The position numbers and the translations under genes were made by a program. Positions 44,380-52,987 of a DNA stretch of 64,000 bases are shown here, piece by piece (within the stretch, counting starts at the first letter, position 1; each line of letters begins with the position of its first letter). The DNA comes from Bacillota bacterium (GTDB lineage: Bacteria; Bacillota; Clostridia; Lachnospirales; Lachnospiraceae): NCBI GenBank assembly GCA_023392615.1, contig JAEVYT010000030.1, positions 310,001 to 374,000 of the forward strand, in the 5' to 3' direction. The notes beneath the pieces were generated by a model. The model saw only the letters and a list, made by a program, of their open reading frames with translations, was not told the DNA's origin and did no database searches.

Positions 44380-45348
44380 ATGAATTTTTCAGAGTTTCAA
44401 GTTGTTTTACCTGTCATTGTTTCATTTGGAGTTTGCGTGATACTTTGTCCGATATTAATTCCATTTTTAAGAAAGCTTAAGTTTGGTCAGTACATTCGTG
44501 ATGATGGACCGCAGTCCCATCAGAAGAAGTCCGGTACACCAACGATGGGCGGAATTGTTATTGTACTTAGTATTGCAATCACTTCATTGATTTATATAAA
44601 GGATTACAAAGGGATAATCCCTGTTTTGTTTTCCACAATTGGATTTGGAATTATTGGTTTTATGGATGATTATATCAAAGTCGTTATGAAACGTTCGATG
44701 GGGCTTAGAGCATGGCAGAAATTACTTGGTCAGATCTTAGTAACCGCTATATTGGGATATTATTTGGTTAATTTTACGGATGTTCCGACTTCGATGTTAA
44801 TTCCTTTTTCCGGTGGCAAGTATCTGGATGCACACTTTTTATTTATTCCGTTCTTCTTTATCTTTGTGCTCGGTACAGTAAATGGCTCTAATTTTACAGA
44901 CGGTCTTGACGGACTAGAATCCAGTGTAACTGTATTGATTGCTACCTTTTTTACCGTAGTAGCAATCGGACTAAACAGTGATATATCACCAATTACGGGA
45001 GCTGTCGCAGGAAGTTTGTTAGCGTTTTTATTATATAATGTATATCCGGCAAAGGTTTTTATGGGGGATACGGGGTCGTTAGCCCTTGGTGGTTTTGTGG
45101 CCGCGACCGCATTTATGCTTCAAATGCCTTTATTTATAATAATTGTAGCATTGGTATATCTCGTAGAAGTATTATCCGTAATGATTCAGGTAAGTTACTT
45201 TAAACTAACCGGTGGAAAAAGATTCTTTAAGATGGCACCGATTCATCATCATTTTGAATTGATGGGTTGGGAAGAAACCAGAGTAGTTGCAGTATTTTCA
45301 ATCGTTACTACTTTACTCTGTCTCATCGCTTTGATGGGTATCAGCTAG
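44380..45348 (+). CDS. mraY: Phospho-MurNAc-pentapeptide translocase
   Basis: Transfers phospho-MurNAc-pentapeptide to undecaprenyl phosphate, making lipid I at the inner face of the membrane. The 322-residue protein has about ten helices. Conserved loops are GPQSHQKKSGTPTMGG (about 35-50), the Asp pair in GFMDDYIKVVMKRSMGL (about 92-108), NFTDGLDGLESS near 171 and MAPIHHHFE near 287. ATG at 44380 follows GGAGG; the ATG 12 nt earlier overlaps it. murD follows 36 nt later. Confidence 0.96.
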   Translation: MNFSEFQVVLPVIVSFGVCVILCPILIPFLRKLKFGQYIRDDGPQSHQKKSGTPTMGGIVIVLSIAITSLIYIKDYKGIIPVLFSTIGFGIIGFMDDYIKVVMKRSMGLRAWQKLLGQILVTAILGYYLVNFTDVPTSMLIPFSGGKYLDAHFLFIPFFFIFVLGTVNGSNFTDGLDGLESSVTVLIATFFTVVAIGLNSDISPITGAVAGSLLAFLLYNVYPAKVFMGDTGSLALGGFVAATAFMLQMPLFIIIVALVYLVEVLSVMIQVSYFKLTGGKRFFKMAPIHHHFELMGWEETRVVAVFSIVTTLLCLIALMGIS

Positions 45349-45384
45349 AATCATGAATCACAATTTGATCCGGAGGGAAAATGA

Positions 45385-46743
45385 ATGGAGTTAAATGGTA
45401 AAAATGTAATGGTATACGGTGCTGCAAAAAGCGGAATATCCGCAGCTGGTATGCTGCAAAAACTGGGTGCTTCCGTAATAATATTCGATCGCAACACGAA
45501 TCTTTCAAAGGAAGCTTTACTGGAGAAGTACACCTTTATTCAGGATTTTGCGTTAGTAACCGGAAGTTTAACGGATCAAGTTATTGAGTCTTTGGATCTA
45601 CTTATCATTAGTCCGGGTGTCCCAACCGATAATCCGGATATAGTCGCCGTGAAAGAAAAGAATATCCAAGTTTGGAGTGAAGTGGAGCTTGCATATCGTT
45701 ATACCAAGGGGAAAATCATCGGGATAACCGGAACAAATGGTAAAACAACCACAACTACCTTAGTTGGTGAAATTATGAAAGCATACTTTGATGAAGTTTT
45801 TGTTGTGGGTAATATCGGTAACTCTTATACCGACGCTGCATTATTAACAACGGATCAGTCGGTTACAGTGATAGAGCTTAGCAGCTTTCAATTAGAAACA
45901 ATTCATAAACTTAAGCCTGATGTAAGTGCAATTTTAAATATCACACCAGATCATTTGGATCGTCACTATACAATGGAGAATTACATCGCGATGAAGGAGC
46001 GTATTACATTAAATCAGACTTCGACTGATGTATGTGTGTTAAACTACGAAGATGAAACGCTTCGAAGTATGGCAACAAGAATACCTGCAAGAGTATTGTA
46101 TTTTAGTAGTGAAAGAAAACTCACTGATGGATTATATCTGGATGGAGAGGATATCATATATTCGACACAGGGCAAGGTTCAAATGTTCTGTAATGTGAAA
46201 GAATTACATATTTTAGGCAAGCATAATTATGAAAACGTTATGGCTGCGGTCGGAATGGCGATTTCATTAAATATTCCGATGGATATTATTCGTAAGGCGG
46301 TTTTAAGCTTTCAGGGAGTGGAACATAGAATAGAATATGTTGAGAAGATTAATGGGGTTACATATTATAATGATTCTAAAGGTACGAACCCGGACGCTTC
46401 AATTCGTGCAGTGCAGGCTATGCCATGCCCGACGATATTAATCGGCGGAGGATATGATAAGAAAATTCCGTTTGATGAATTGGTGGAATGCTTTGATGGT
46501 AAGGTCAAATGCCTAGTTTTATTAGGTCAGACTAAATTACAATTTGCAGAAACCGCAAGGCGTCATGGTTTTGAGAATATCATCCTTGTAGATAGTCTTC
46601 GTGAAGCGATAGAGGAATCTGTGAAACAGGCTGAGCCGGGTGATGCGATATTATTATCACCTGCCTGTGCAAGCTGGGGCATGTTTGATAATTATGAACA
46701 ACGCGGTAGAATGTTTAAGGAATATGTAAGAGAAATGTTGTAA
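45385..46743 (+). CDS. murD: UDP-MurNAc-L-alanine:D-glutamate ligase
   Basis: Adds D-glutamate to UDP-MurNAc-L-Ala with ATP. The 452 residues have an N-terminal uridine-binding domain (NVMVYGAAKSGISA), the P-loop GITGTNGKTTTTTLVG (about 111-126), GNIGNSYTDAA, and INITPDHLDRH with Mur ligase His/Asp. The C-terminal domain has EHRIEYVEKINGVTYYNDSKGTNPDAS. ATG 45385 lies 8 nt after GGAGG; a nearby ATG at 45381 is out of frame. murF and murC are not in this window, and murE lies 24 kb upstream. Confidence 0.96.
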   Translation: MELNGKNVMVYGAAKSGISAAGMLQKLGASVIIFDRNTNLSKEALLEKYTFIQDFALVTGSLTDQVIESLDLLIISPGVPTDNPDIVAVKEKNIQVWSEVELAYRYTKGKIIGITGTNGKTTTTTLVGEIMKAYFDEVFVVGNIGNSYTDAALLTTDQSVTVIELSSFQLETIHKLKPDVSAILNITPDHLDRHYTMENYIAMKERITLNQTSTDVCVLNYEDETLRSMATRIPARVLYFSSERKLTDGLYLDGEDIIYSTQGKVQMFCNVKELHILGKHNYENVMAAVGMAISLNIPMDIIRKAVLSFQGVEHRIEYVEKINGVTYYNDSKGTNPDASIRAVQAMPCPTILIGGGYDKKIPFDELVECFDGKVKCLVLLGQTKLQFAETARRHGFENIILVDSLREAIEESVKQAEPGDAILLSPACASWGMFDNYEQRGRMFKEYVREML

Positions 46744-46791
46744 ATCTAAACTTATTCAAAAGACAGAAAATGGATTAGTGTGGAGGTATGG

Positions 46792-47937
46792 ATGAGTAGA
46801 ACAGTAGGAGAAGCCAATCAAAAAAAGATGCATAGCTATTATGACTATAGCCTTTTATTCCTGATTCTGTTTTTAGTATGTTTTGGCTTGGTCATGATTT
46901 ATAGTACCAGCTCCTATAACGCGCAGAGATTGTATCATGATCCAACCTACTATCTACAGAGGCAGGCGTTATTTGCAGGAGTTGGGATATTGGTAATGCT
47001 CTTTGTGTCAAAGATTGATTACCATATTTATGTGAAGAACCTTCCCATAATAAAAGTGAAACCAATTGTATTATTATATATCCTGTGTTTGGGATTACAG
47101 AGTTATGTACTTGTATTCGGAGCGGCGACAAAGGGCTCCAAGCGTTGGATTGATTTAGGCGGACTCGGTAGATTTCAGCCTTCTGAGTTGACGAAGATTT
47201 TAGTAATTTTATTTACCGCGTACATAGTTAGCCTGGCACCAAAGAAGTTAGATAAATTCACAGGCTTTTTAAAAGTAGCTGCATTTATTATTCCTTTAAT
47301 AGGCTTAATAGTAATAGAAAACTTATCGACTGCTATTATTATCACAGTTATGTTAGTTTCTATCTGCTTCGTTGCAAGTAGAAGAAAAGCTTATTATATT
47401 ATTACTGGAGCAATCTTAGGGGTACTTGGATATATCTTTATCTTCTTTGTATCCTACCGATCCAGCCGTATTGATGCATGGCTCCATGTTGAGACAGCGG
47501 ATAACGGATATCAGATCCTCCAGGGGTTATATGCGATTGCATCCGGTGGAATCTTTGGCAAGGGACTCGGCCAAAGTATGCAAAAACTTGGTTTTATTCC
47601 GGAGTCCCACAATGATATGATTTTTTCAGTAATATGTGAGGAGCTTGGTTTGTTTGGAGCTATTGCTCTGATCCTATTGTTTGTATTATTAGTTTGGCGT
47701 ATTTTTATCATTGCTATAAATTCTACTGACTTATACGGTGGTTTGATTGCTACAGGAGTATTGGCTCACATCGCAATACAAGTATTAATCAATATCGCGG
47801 TAGTAACAAACTCCATTCCATCAACGGGTAATACGCTTCCGTTCATCAGTTACGGAGGTAGCTCGGTAATGGTTCTGCTTTTTGAAATGGGGATTGTGCT
47901 CAGCGTCTCAAATCAAATCAAAGGAGAGAAGGGGTAG
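46792..47937 (+). CDS. ftsW: FtsW/SpoVE-type lipid II polymerase
   Basis: SEDS-family glycosyltransferase that polymerises glycan strands with a class B PBP partner. The 381-residue protein has about ten helices. The signature NTLPFISYGGSSVMVLLFEMGIVL near the C-terminus (about 340-365), GSKRWIDLGGLGRFQPSEL (about 110-130) and SHNDMIFSVICEELG (about 270-285) are intact. Whether it acts in vegetative division (FtsW) or cortex synthesis (SpoVE) cannot be told. Its place after murD matches spoVE of Bacillus. ATG at 46792 follows GGAGG; the longer GTG start overlaps it. A palindromic repeat begins at its stop codon. Confidence 0.92.
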   Translation: MSRTVGEANQKKMHSYYDYSLLFLILFLVCFGLVMIYSTSSYNAQRLYHDPTYYLQRQALFAGVGILVMLFVSKIDYHIYVKNLPIIKVKPIVLLYILCLGLQSYVLVFGAATKGSKRWIDLGGLGRFQPSELTKILVILFTAYIVSLAPKKLDKFTGFLKVAAFIIPLIGLIVIENLSTAIIITVMLVSICFVASRRKAYYIITGAILGVLGYIFIFFVSYRSSRIDAWLHVETADNGYQILQGLYAIASGGIFGKGLGQSMQKLGFIPESHNDMIFSVICEELGLFGAIALILLFVLLVWRIFIIAINSTDLYGGLIATGVLAHIAIQVLINIAVVTNSIPSTGNTLPFISYGGSSVMVLLFEMGIVLSVSNQIKGEKG

Positions 47938-47962
47938 TGTGAATTATTAACATAATTCACAC
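47937..47962. repeat. Palindromic repeat at the ftsW stop codon
   Basis: GTGTGAATTAT TAAC ATAATTCACAC: an 11-bp perfect stem with a 4-nt loop, starting on the last base of the ftsW stop codon. It belongs with the GTGAATTAT palindromes after comM. No U tract follows. Confidence 0.75.
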
Positions 47963-48028
47963 CTGGTACGCGGACAAATTAGGATTCATATAGTATTAGT
48001 ATATTCCCGTATTTGTCTGAGGTGTGCT

Positions 48029-49297
48029 ATGTCGAGAATTGAGATCATCGGCGGTGAGCAGTTAAAAGGCGAGTTAAAAATACAAGGTTCAAAGAATGCA
48101 GCATTACCGATAATTGCTGCTACTATTTTGAATAAAGGTATCACGATACTTAAGAACTGTCCTAAAATACTGGATGTATACCATATGGTAAATATTCTGG
48201 AAGAATTGGGATGTGCCATTACCTGGGAGCAGAATACGTTGATTGTAAACAGTAAAAGGGCTTCTGTTTCTTGTGTTCCTGAGGATTCTGTCAGTAAAAT
48301 GCGCAGCTCTGTTTTGTTTTTAGGTGCGATACTGGGAAGATTCTGTGAAGTAACCATTGCTTATCCGGGTGGTTGTTCCATTGGTAAACGACCAATCAAT
48401 TTTCATCTGGACGCTATCAAAAGAATGAATGTTAAACAGGAATTCTTAGGGGAAAACAAGGATATTATTCATTGCTATACGGATGAAATTATCGGGAATG
48501 ATATATTTTTTGAACGTTCTACGGTAGGAGCTACACAAAACGTAATACTTACTGCAGTTTTATCACAAGGAAAAACAAAGATATATAATGCAGCAAAAGA
48601 ACCTGAAGTGATTGAGTTATGCAGGTATTTGATTCAGGCGGGTGCAAAGATTAACGGAGAGGGATCCTCGTATATCGAGGTAGAAGGAGTGAAGGAATTA
48701 CACGATGTAGAATTTACTCTTTCACCGGACCGGATCGTTGCAGGAACATATATGGCAGCGGTAGCAGCTACACAGGGTGATGTGATTTTACATCATGCAC
48801 CTAGCGGGCATCTTGAGGCGATCATAGAGGTTTTAAGTAAGGCAGGATGTAATATTGAGGTGGATGGGGATGATATTAGAATTAGTAATCATATCAGACC
48901 CAAACCGGTTAATATTATTACAGAACCCTATCCTTTCTTTCCGACTGATATGCAATCTCAGCTAATGTCGATCTTATGTCTAGCCGATGGTAATAGTATT
49001 ATCGTAGAAAATATCTTTGAATCCCGATTTCAAAATATTGATGAATTAGCAAAAATGGGTGCTCAGGTTCAAATTGATGAATCTGGGAAAATAGCACAAA
49101 TTACCGGAGTGAAATCACTAAATGCTTCTCAAATGTATGCTCACGACTTACGTGGTGGTGCAGCACTTGTAATTGCTGCGTTAGCGGCGGAAGGAACTTC
49201 TGTCATTCAATGTACAGATTATATTGAGCGTGGTTATGAGGATATTAGTAGAGATTTAAAAATGCTTGGGGCTAAGATTAAATATCATTGTGGATAA
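48029..49297 (+). CDS. murA: UDP-N-acetylglucosamine 1-carboxyvinyltransferase
   Basis: First committed step of peptidoglycan precursor synthesis: transfers enolpyruvate from PEP to UDP-GlcNAc, and is the fosfomycin target. The 422 residues have IQGSKNAALPIIAA at the N-terminus (catalytic Lys region), PGGCSIGKRPINFHL with the active-site Cys near residue 115, and FPTDMQSQLMSIL (catalytic Asp region). The fosfomycin-binding Cys is present, so the enzyme should be of the sensitive type. GAGGTG precedes ATG. It occupies the slot where Bacillus has murG/murB, between the SEDS gene and divIB. Confidence 0.95.
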   Translation: MSRIEIIGGEQLKGELKIQGSKNAALPIIAATILNKGITILKNCPKILDVYHMVNILEELGCAITWEQNTLIVNSKRASVSCVPEDSVSKMRSSVLFLGAILGRFCEVTIAYPGGCSIGKRPINFHLDAIKRMNVKQEFLGENKDIIHCYTDEIIGNDIFFERSTVGATQNVILTAVLSQGKTKIYNAAKEPEVIELCRYLIQAGAKINGEGSSYIEVEGVKELHDVEFTLSPDRIVAGTYMAAVAATQGDVILHHAPSGHLEAIIEVLSKAGCNIEVDGDDIRISNHIRPKPVNIITEPYPFFPTDMQSQLMSILCLADGNSIIVENIFESRFQNIDELAKMGAQVQIDESGKIAQITGVKSLNASQMYAHDLRGGAALVIAALAAEGTSVIQCTDYIERGYEDISRDLKMLGAKIKYHCG

Positions 49298-49313
49298 GGA
49301 TTCATTATAGTCA

Positions 49314-49351
49314 AAATCGAAGGAAACTCATTCGTGTGTTTCTTTTGATTT
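49314..49351. terminator. Hairpin after murA
   Basis: AAATCGAAGGAAAC (49314-49327) pairs with GTTTCTTTTGATTT (49338-49351), 14 bp including two G-U pairs, 17 nt after murA. There is no U tract, so it may attenuate, rather than end, transcription into divIB. Confidence 0.5.
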
Positions 49352-49390
49352 GGTTAAGAAGCGGACATGCCATAGCACAATTACGGAGGT

Positions 49391-50152
49391 ATGATGAGGA
49401 TGTATTTGCAAAGGAATACAAATAGTGTACTTAAGAGATTGTTAAGAAAAGCAATAATCACTTTGCTCGTTCTTGGTATACCAACGTTGATATTTTTATT
49501 TTCCTTCAATGTAAAAAAAGTAGTAGTAGAAGGTTCGAATCACTATACCGATAAGCAAATTAAACAAATGCTGATAAAAACGAAAGCAGACTATAACTCA
49601 GTTCTTTTTTATTTCAGATATCACTTCATAACGAAACCGAATATTCCCTTCATCGAAAAGTTTGATGTAGAGATGGTGAATAGTCATACAGTTTCGGTAA
49701 CGGTATATGAGAAAAAAATCTCGGGGTGTGTGAGATTTATGGGCGAGTATCTGTACTTTGACAAAGATGGTATTATTGTTGAGAGTTCACCAGATAAAAT
49801 TAAGAATGTCCCAGTGATAGAAGGATTACGATTTGACCAAGTGGTGCTTCACCAAAAACTGACGGTACAAAATGATACATTATATGATGAAATCATGAAT
49901 CTAACTAATTTAGTGAATAAATACAAGCTGGATATTGATTCAATCAGTTTTAGTAAAACCTATGATGTTACGATATCATGTGATGGTGTTAATGTACTTA
50001 TGGGAAAGAAAGAGTACTATGATGATGTGTTATCCGATCTTAAGAATATTCTGCAAAAATCAAAAGGTACAAGGCTTTATGAGCTTGATATGAGGAATTA
50101 TGAAAAAGGTTCCAAATATATTATTGGCAAAACAAAAAAAACGACAGAATAG
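49391..50152 (+). CDS. divIB: Cell division protein DivIB/FtsQ
   Basis: A bitopic divisome protein linking FtsL/DivIC to septal synthases. About 250 residues: a short basic cytosolic tail, one membrane helix (about 20-40, IITLLVLGIPTLIFLFSF), a POTRA domain from about 43 (VKKVVVEGSNHYTDKQIKQML), then a FtsQ-type beta domain (VSVTVYEKKISGCVRFMGEYLYFDKDGII). Three in-frame ATGs (49391, 49394, 49400) follow GGAGG; the last is best spaced, so the true start may be 49400. A 250-nt gap with its own promoter precedes ftsZ, and no ftsA is present. Confidence 0.9.
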   Translation: MMRMYLQRNTNSVLKRLLRKAIITLLVLGIPTLIFLFSFNVKKVVVEGSNHYTDKQIKQMLIKTKADYNSVLFYFRYHFITKPNIPFIEKFDVEMVNSHTVSVTVYEKKISGCVRFMGEYLYFDKDGIIVESSPDKIKNVPVIEGLRFDQVVLHQKLTVQNDTLYDEIMNLTNLVNKYKLDIDSISFSKTYDVTISCDGVNVLMGKKEYYDDVLSDLKNILQKSKGTRLYELDMRNYEKGSKYIIGKTKKTTE

Positions 50153-50194
50153 ATAAAAGATGCTGAAATAATTCGGAATTTTTTAAAATTGTTC

Positions 50195-50223
50195 TTGATT
50201 ATTTGGGAATTTAAAGATATTAT
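50195..50223 (+). promoter_or_regulatory. Probable sigma-A promoter of ftsZ
   Basis: TTGATT (50195-50200), a 17-nt spacer and TATTAT (50218-50223), about 180 nt before ftsZ, leave a long leader. Confidence 0.5.
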
Positions 50224-50334
50224 ATAAAGTAGAATTACGTATACCACAAGTTGTATTTATGTCTTGATAAATCCCATTATAATGTGGTTAAGTAGAATTA
50301 TGGTAATAAAATTTTGAGGGATTAGGGAACAATG

Positions 50335-50367
50335 GACAAGCCAAAAATTGGGTAAGTTTTGCTTGTC
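50335..50367 (+). promoter_or_regulatory. Leader hairpin before ftsZ
   Basis: GACAAGCCAAAA (50335-50346) pairs with TTTTGCTTGTC (50357-50367), 11 bp with one bulged C, followed by ATTTTGAG. It ends 35 nt before the ftsZ start and could act as an attenuator or a stability element in the leader. Function not known. Confidence 0.45.
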
Positions 50368-50402
50368 ATTTTGAGAAGAATACGATAAAGGAGGAATATA
50401 CC

Positions 50403-51641
50403 TTGCTTGAAATTAGAACAAACGAGGCGGATACCACAGCTAAGATACTAGTTATTGGAGTAGGAGGAGCGGGTAACAACGCCGTTAATCGAATGATAGA
50501 AGAAAATATAAAGGGTGTAGAATTTATCTGTGTGAATACAGACAAACAGCACTTGAAGAATTGTAAGGCTCCTCAGGTAATTCAGATAGGTGAAAAGCTC
50601 ACAAAGGGACTTGGTGCTGGTGCTCAGCCGGAGATCGGACAGAAAGCAGCGGAAGAAAGCTATGAGCAGTTAGCTGAAGTAATCAGAGGTGCAGACATGG
50701 TGTTTGTAACCTGTGGTATGGGAGGCGGAACCGGTACCGGTGCAGCACCTGTAGTAGCACAGATTGCGAAAGAGTTGGGAATTTTAACTGTCGGAATTGT
50801 AACAAAGCCTTTTAAATTCGAAGCAAAAACTCGTATGACAAATGCAGTTAGTGGTATTGATCGTTTGAAAGAACATGTAGATACATTAATCGTTATACCG
50901 AATGATAAATTATTAGAGATTGTGGATCGTAGAACTACCATGCCTGATGCTCTCCGAAAAGCGGATGAAGTATTACAACAGGGTGTTCAAGGAATCACTG
51001 ATTTGATTAATGTACCAGGACTCATTAACTTAGACTTTGCCGATGTTCAGACAGTTATGAAAGATAAGGGTGTTGCACATATTGGTATAGGTGTTGGTGT
51101 TGGTGATGATAAGTGTGTTGATGCTGTGAAACAAGCGATTACTAGTCCGTTACTTGAAACTACAATTCAAGGTGCTTCCCATGTAATTATCAATATTTCA
51201 GGTGATATAAGCTTGATTGAGGCAAATGAAGCAGCAACCTTAGTTCAGGAACTAGCAGGAGATACTGCAAACATTATCTTTGGTGCTATGTTTGATGACA
51301 TGAACCCTGATACAGCAACCATAACAGTAATCGCTACTGGATTAGATAGAGGTTTCAAAGATATGGTTAAAACACCTGAATTCTTAAGACAAACTACCCC
51401 ATTAACCAGTGGGACTAGACCTGTTATGAAGCCTGATACAAATCTTGGAAAATCCTTTAGCACAGCAAGTGCTTTTGGACAAGGACAGTCTGCTACAACT
51501 TTTACAGCTCCACCGAGTTTTCAAACCGATCCGACAAGACGACCAGTTACGCAAGCTCCAAAAACACCGTCCAATTTAAGCTCTGATCCGAGTGGGATAA
51601 AGATTCCGGAATTTTTACAGAAGAATCGTCACAATAAGTAG
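50403..51641 (+). CDS. ftsZ: Cell division GTPase FtsZ
   Basis: Tubulin-like GTPase that forms the division ring. The 412 residues have the tubulin signature GGGTGTGAAP near 108, the N-terminal KILVIGVGGAGNNAVNRM, NTDKQHLKN, and the T7-loop region NLDFADVQTVM. A disordered Pro/Thr-rich linker (about 335-395) leads to the conserved C-terminal peptide GIKIPEFLQKNRHNK, which binds membrane tethers such as SepF. FtsA is absent, so SepF is probably the tether (inference). Start is TTG at 50403 behind GGAGG, as the frame offers no better ATG. A strong terminator follows. Confidence 0.97.
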   Translation: MLEIRTNEADTTAKILVIGVGGAGNNAVNRMIEENIKGVEFICVNTDKQHLKNCKAPQVIQIGEKLTKGLGAGAQPEIGQKAAEESYEQLAEVIRGADMVFVTCGMGGGTGTGAAPVVAQIAKELGILTVGIVTKPFKFEAKTRMTNAVSGIDRLKEHVDTLIVIPNDKLLEIVDRRTTMPDALRKADEVLQQGVQGITDLINVPGLINLDFADVQTVMKDKGVAHIGIGVGVGDDKCVDAVKQAITSPLLETTIQGASHVIINISGDISLIEANEAATLVQELAGDTANIIFGAMFDDMNPDTATITVIATGLDRGFKDMVKTPEFLRQTTPLTSGTRPVMKPDTNLGKSFSTASAFGQGQSATTFTAPPSFQTDPTRRPVTQAPKTPSNLSSDPSGIKIPEFLQKNRHNK

Positions 51642-51705
51642 ATCTTAGACAGGAACGGATTTAATGAATTATTGATAGAAAAACCGTAATACATAAGAGA
51701 TTTAG

Positions 51706-51748
51706 GCTGTTAGATTATTTCGATAATAATAATCTAACAGCTTTTTTT
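51706..51748 (+). terminator. Intrinsic terminator after ftsZ
   Basis: GCTGTTAGATTATT (51706-51719) and AATAATCTAACAGC (51728-51741) form a perfect 14-bp stem followed by TTTTTTT. It separates the dcw operon from spoIIGA. Confidence 0.95.
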
Positions 51749-51820
51749 GCGTCTGAAATGCAGATAACATCTAAAGATGGGAAAAAAAGTAAATGAAAAC
51801 AACGAATTACATTCCATGAA

Positions 51821-51853
51821 TTGACATAAAATGGAAACAAAACAAGTTATAAT
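51821..51853 (+). promoter_or_regulatory. Spo0A-type promoter of spoIIGA-sigE with 21-nt spacing
   Basis: A perfect TTGACA (51821-51826) and a perfect TATAAT (51848-51853) are separated by 21 nt, too far for ordinary sigma-A use. The Bacillus spoIIG promoter has the same oddity (22 nt) and needs Spo0A bound at the -35 box. Here the complement of the -35 region reads TGTCAAT, close to the 0A-box core TGTCGAA/TGTCAAA. An AATTTCTC/GAGAAATT hairpin lies further down the 150-nt leader. Confidence 0.7.
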
Positions 51854-52008
51854 CGTACTATGCTTGATTGAGGGACATAAGTATAACCACAGACCTGATA
51901 TCAAATTTCTCTAGACATGAGAAATTGTTATGAGCAAACAAAATCCAGTCGATGGATTACCTAACTAGCTAGCTAAAATTAATATTGACTGATTGTTGGA
52001 GGTGAAAT

Positions 52009-52926
52009 TTGTATCTTGAGGTATATCCGGATATTATTTTTATCCTTAATTTGATTATAGATTTCATTTTGTTGTTCCTCCTCAAAAAGGTAAATCGTAA
52101 ACGATGTAAAGTTATTCGGTTGTTGGCAGGAGCCGCTGTGGGATCATTATTTGCCGTTATGGTCAGTATATTTCCAATGATGAATAGTATTATCAGGGTG
52201 TTGATCATGAATGTATTTGCGGCAATCCTAATGATAATTGTCTCCTTTGGAAGAATGAAAATTCCTGAACTGATAAAGCAAGTAATTGTATTATATTTGA
52301 TCACACTATTTGCTGGAGGATTATTAAATTCCTTGTACTATTATACCAACATTCGTGAGAGATTAATTAAGATTGGTAATTCTTTGATATTTAGTAATCT
52401 ATCATCATGGTATGTACTTGTTATGATAGTATGCCTTATCCCCCTAACTTATGCTATTCTTTGGTTCCTTCGCTGGTATCAGAGTGAAAAGCGAGAGACC
52501 TATGACGTTGAACTTATTTTTAAAGAGCATAGCGTTCATACTAAGGGACTTATGGATACAGGAAATTGCCTCTATGATCCGGTTTTTCGAAAGCCGGTAA
52601 TGGTTATGGAAGATATTGTGATTCAGGAATTATTGCCATGTGAGGTATATGAGGAGATTGAAGCTGCAAAACACTGTCTAGACAGGGATAGCTCAAATCA
52701 AGAAATGATTCCTCGGGATAATGATAATTTAGTACGTCTGCGATTTATTCCATATCAGTCAATTGGAAAGCAAAAAGGTATGATGTTAGGGTTGATGCTG
52801 GATAAGGTTTTAATACATACAGGACAGGAGACAATATGTAATGAGAAGGTAACCGCTGCCATTTGTGATAACCACCTATCTACTAAGGATGACTATCACG
52901 TAATATTACATAAAGAGCTATTATAG
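52009..52926 (+). CDS. spoIIGA: Sigma-E processing peptidase SpoIIGA
   Basis: A membrane-embedded aspartic protease that cuts pro-sigma-E in the mother cell after a signal from the forespore. The 305 residues have five N-terminal membrane helices (to about residue 155) and a C-terminal protease domain. The catalytic motif is GLMDTGNCLYDP (Asp near residue 182), matching the D-T-G of the family. Start is TTG at 52009, with GGAGGTGA just upstream; family N-termini (YLEVYPDIIFILN) support it. sigE follows closely, as in other endospore formers. Confidence 0.95.
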   Translation: MYLEVYPDIIFILNLIIDFILLFLLKKVNRKRCKVIRLLAGAAVGSLFAVMVSIFPMMNSIIRVLIMNVFAAILMIIVSFGRMKIPELIKQVIVLYLITLFAGGLLNSLYYYTNIRERLIKIGNSLIFSNLSSWYVLVMIVCLIPLTYAILWFLRWYQSEKRETYDVELIFKEHSVHTKGLMDTGNCLYDPVFRKPVMVMEDIVIQELLPCEVYEEIEAAKHCLDRDSSNQEMIPRDNDNLVRLRFIPYQSIGKQKGMMLGLMLDKVLIHTGQETICNEKVTAAICDNHLSTKDDYHVILHKELL

Positions 52927-52987
52927 AATTTGGGCAGTAGAATACTTGATGGAGATTCAAGCTGATGGAAAAATGGGAGGTTTATCT

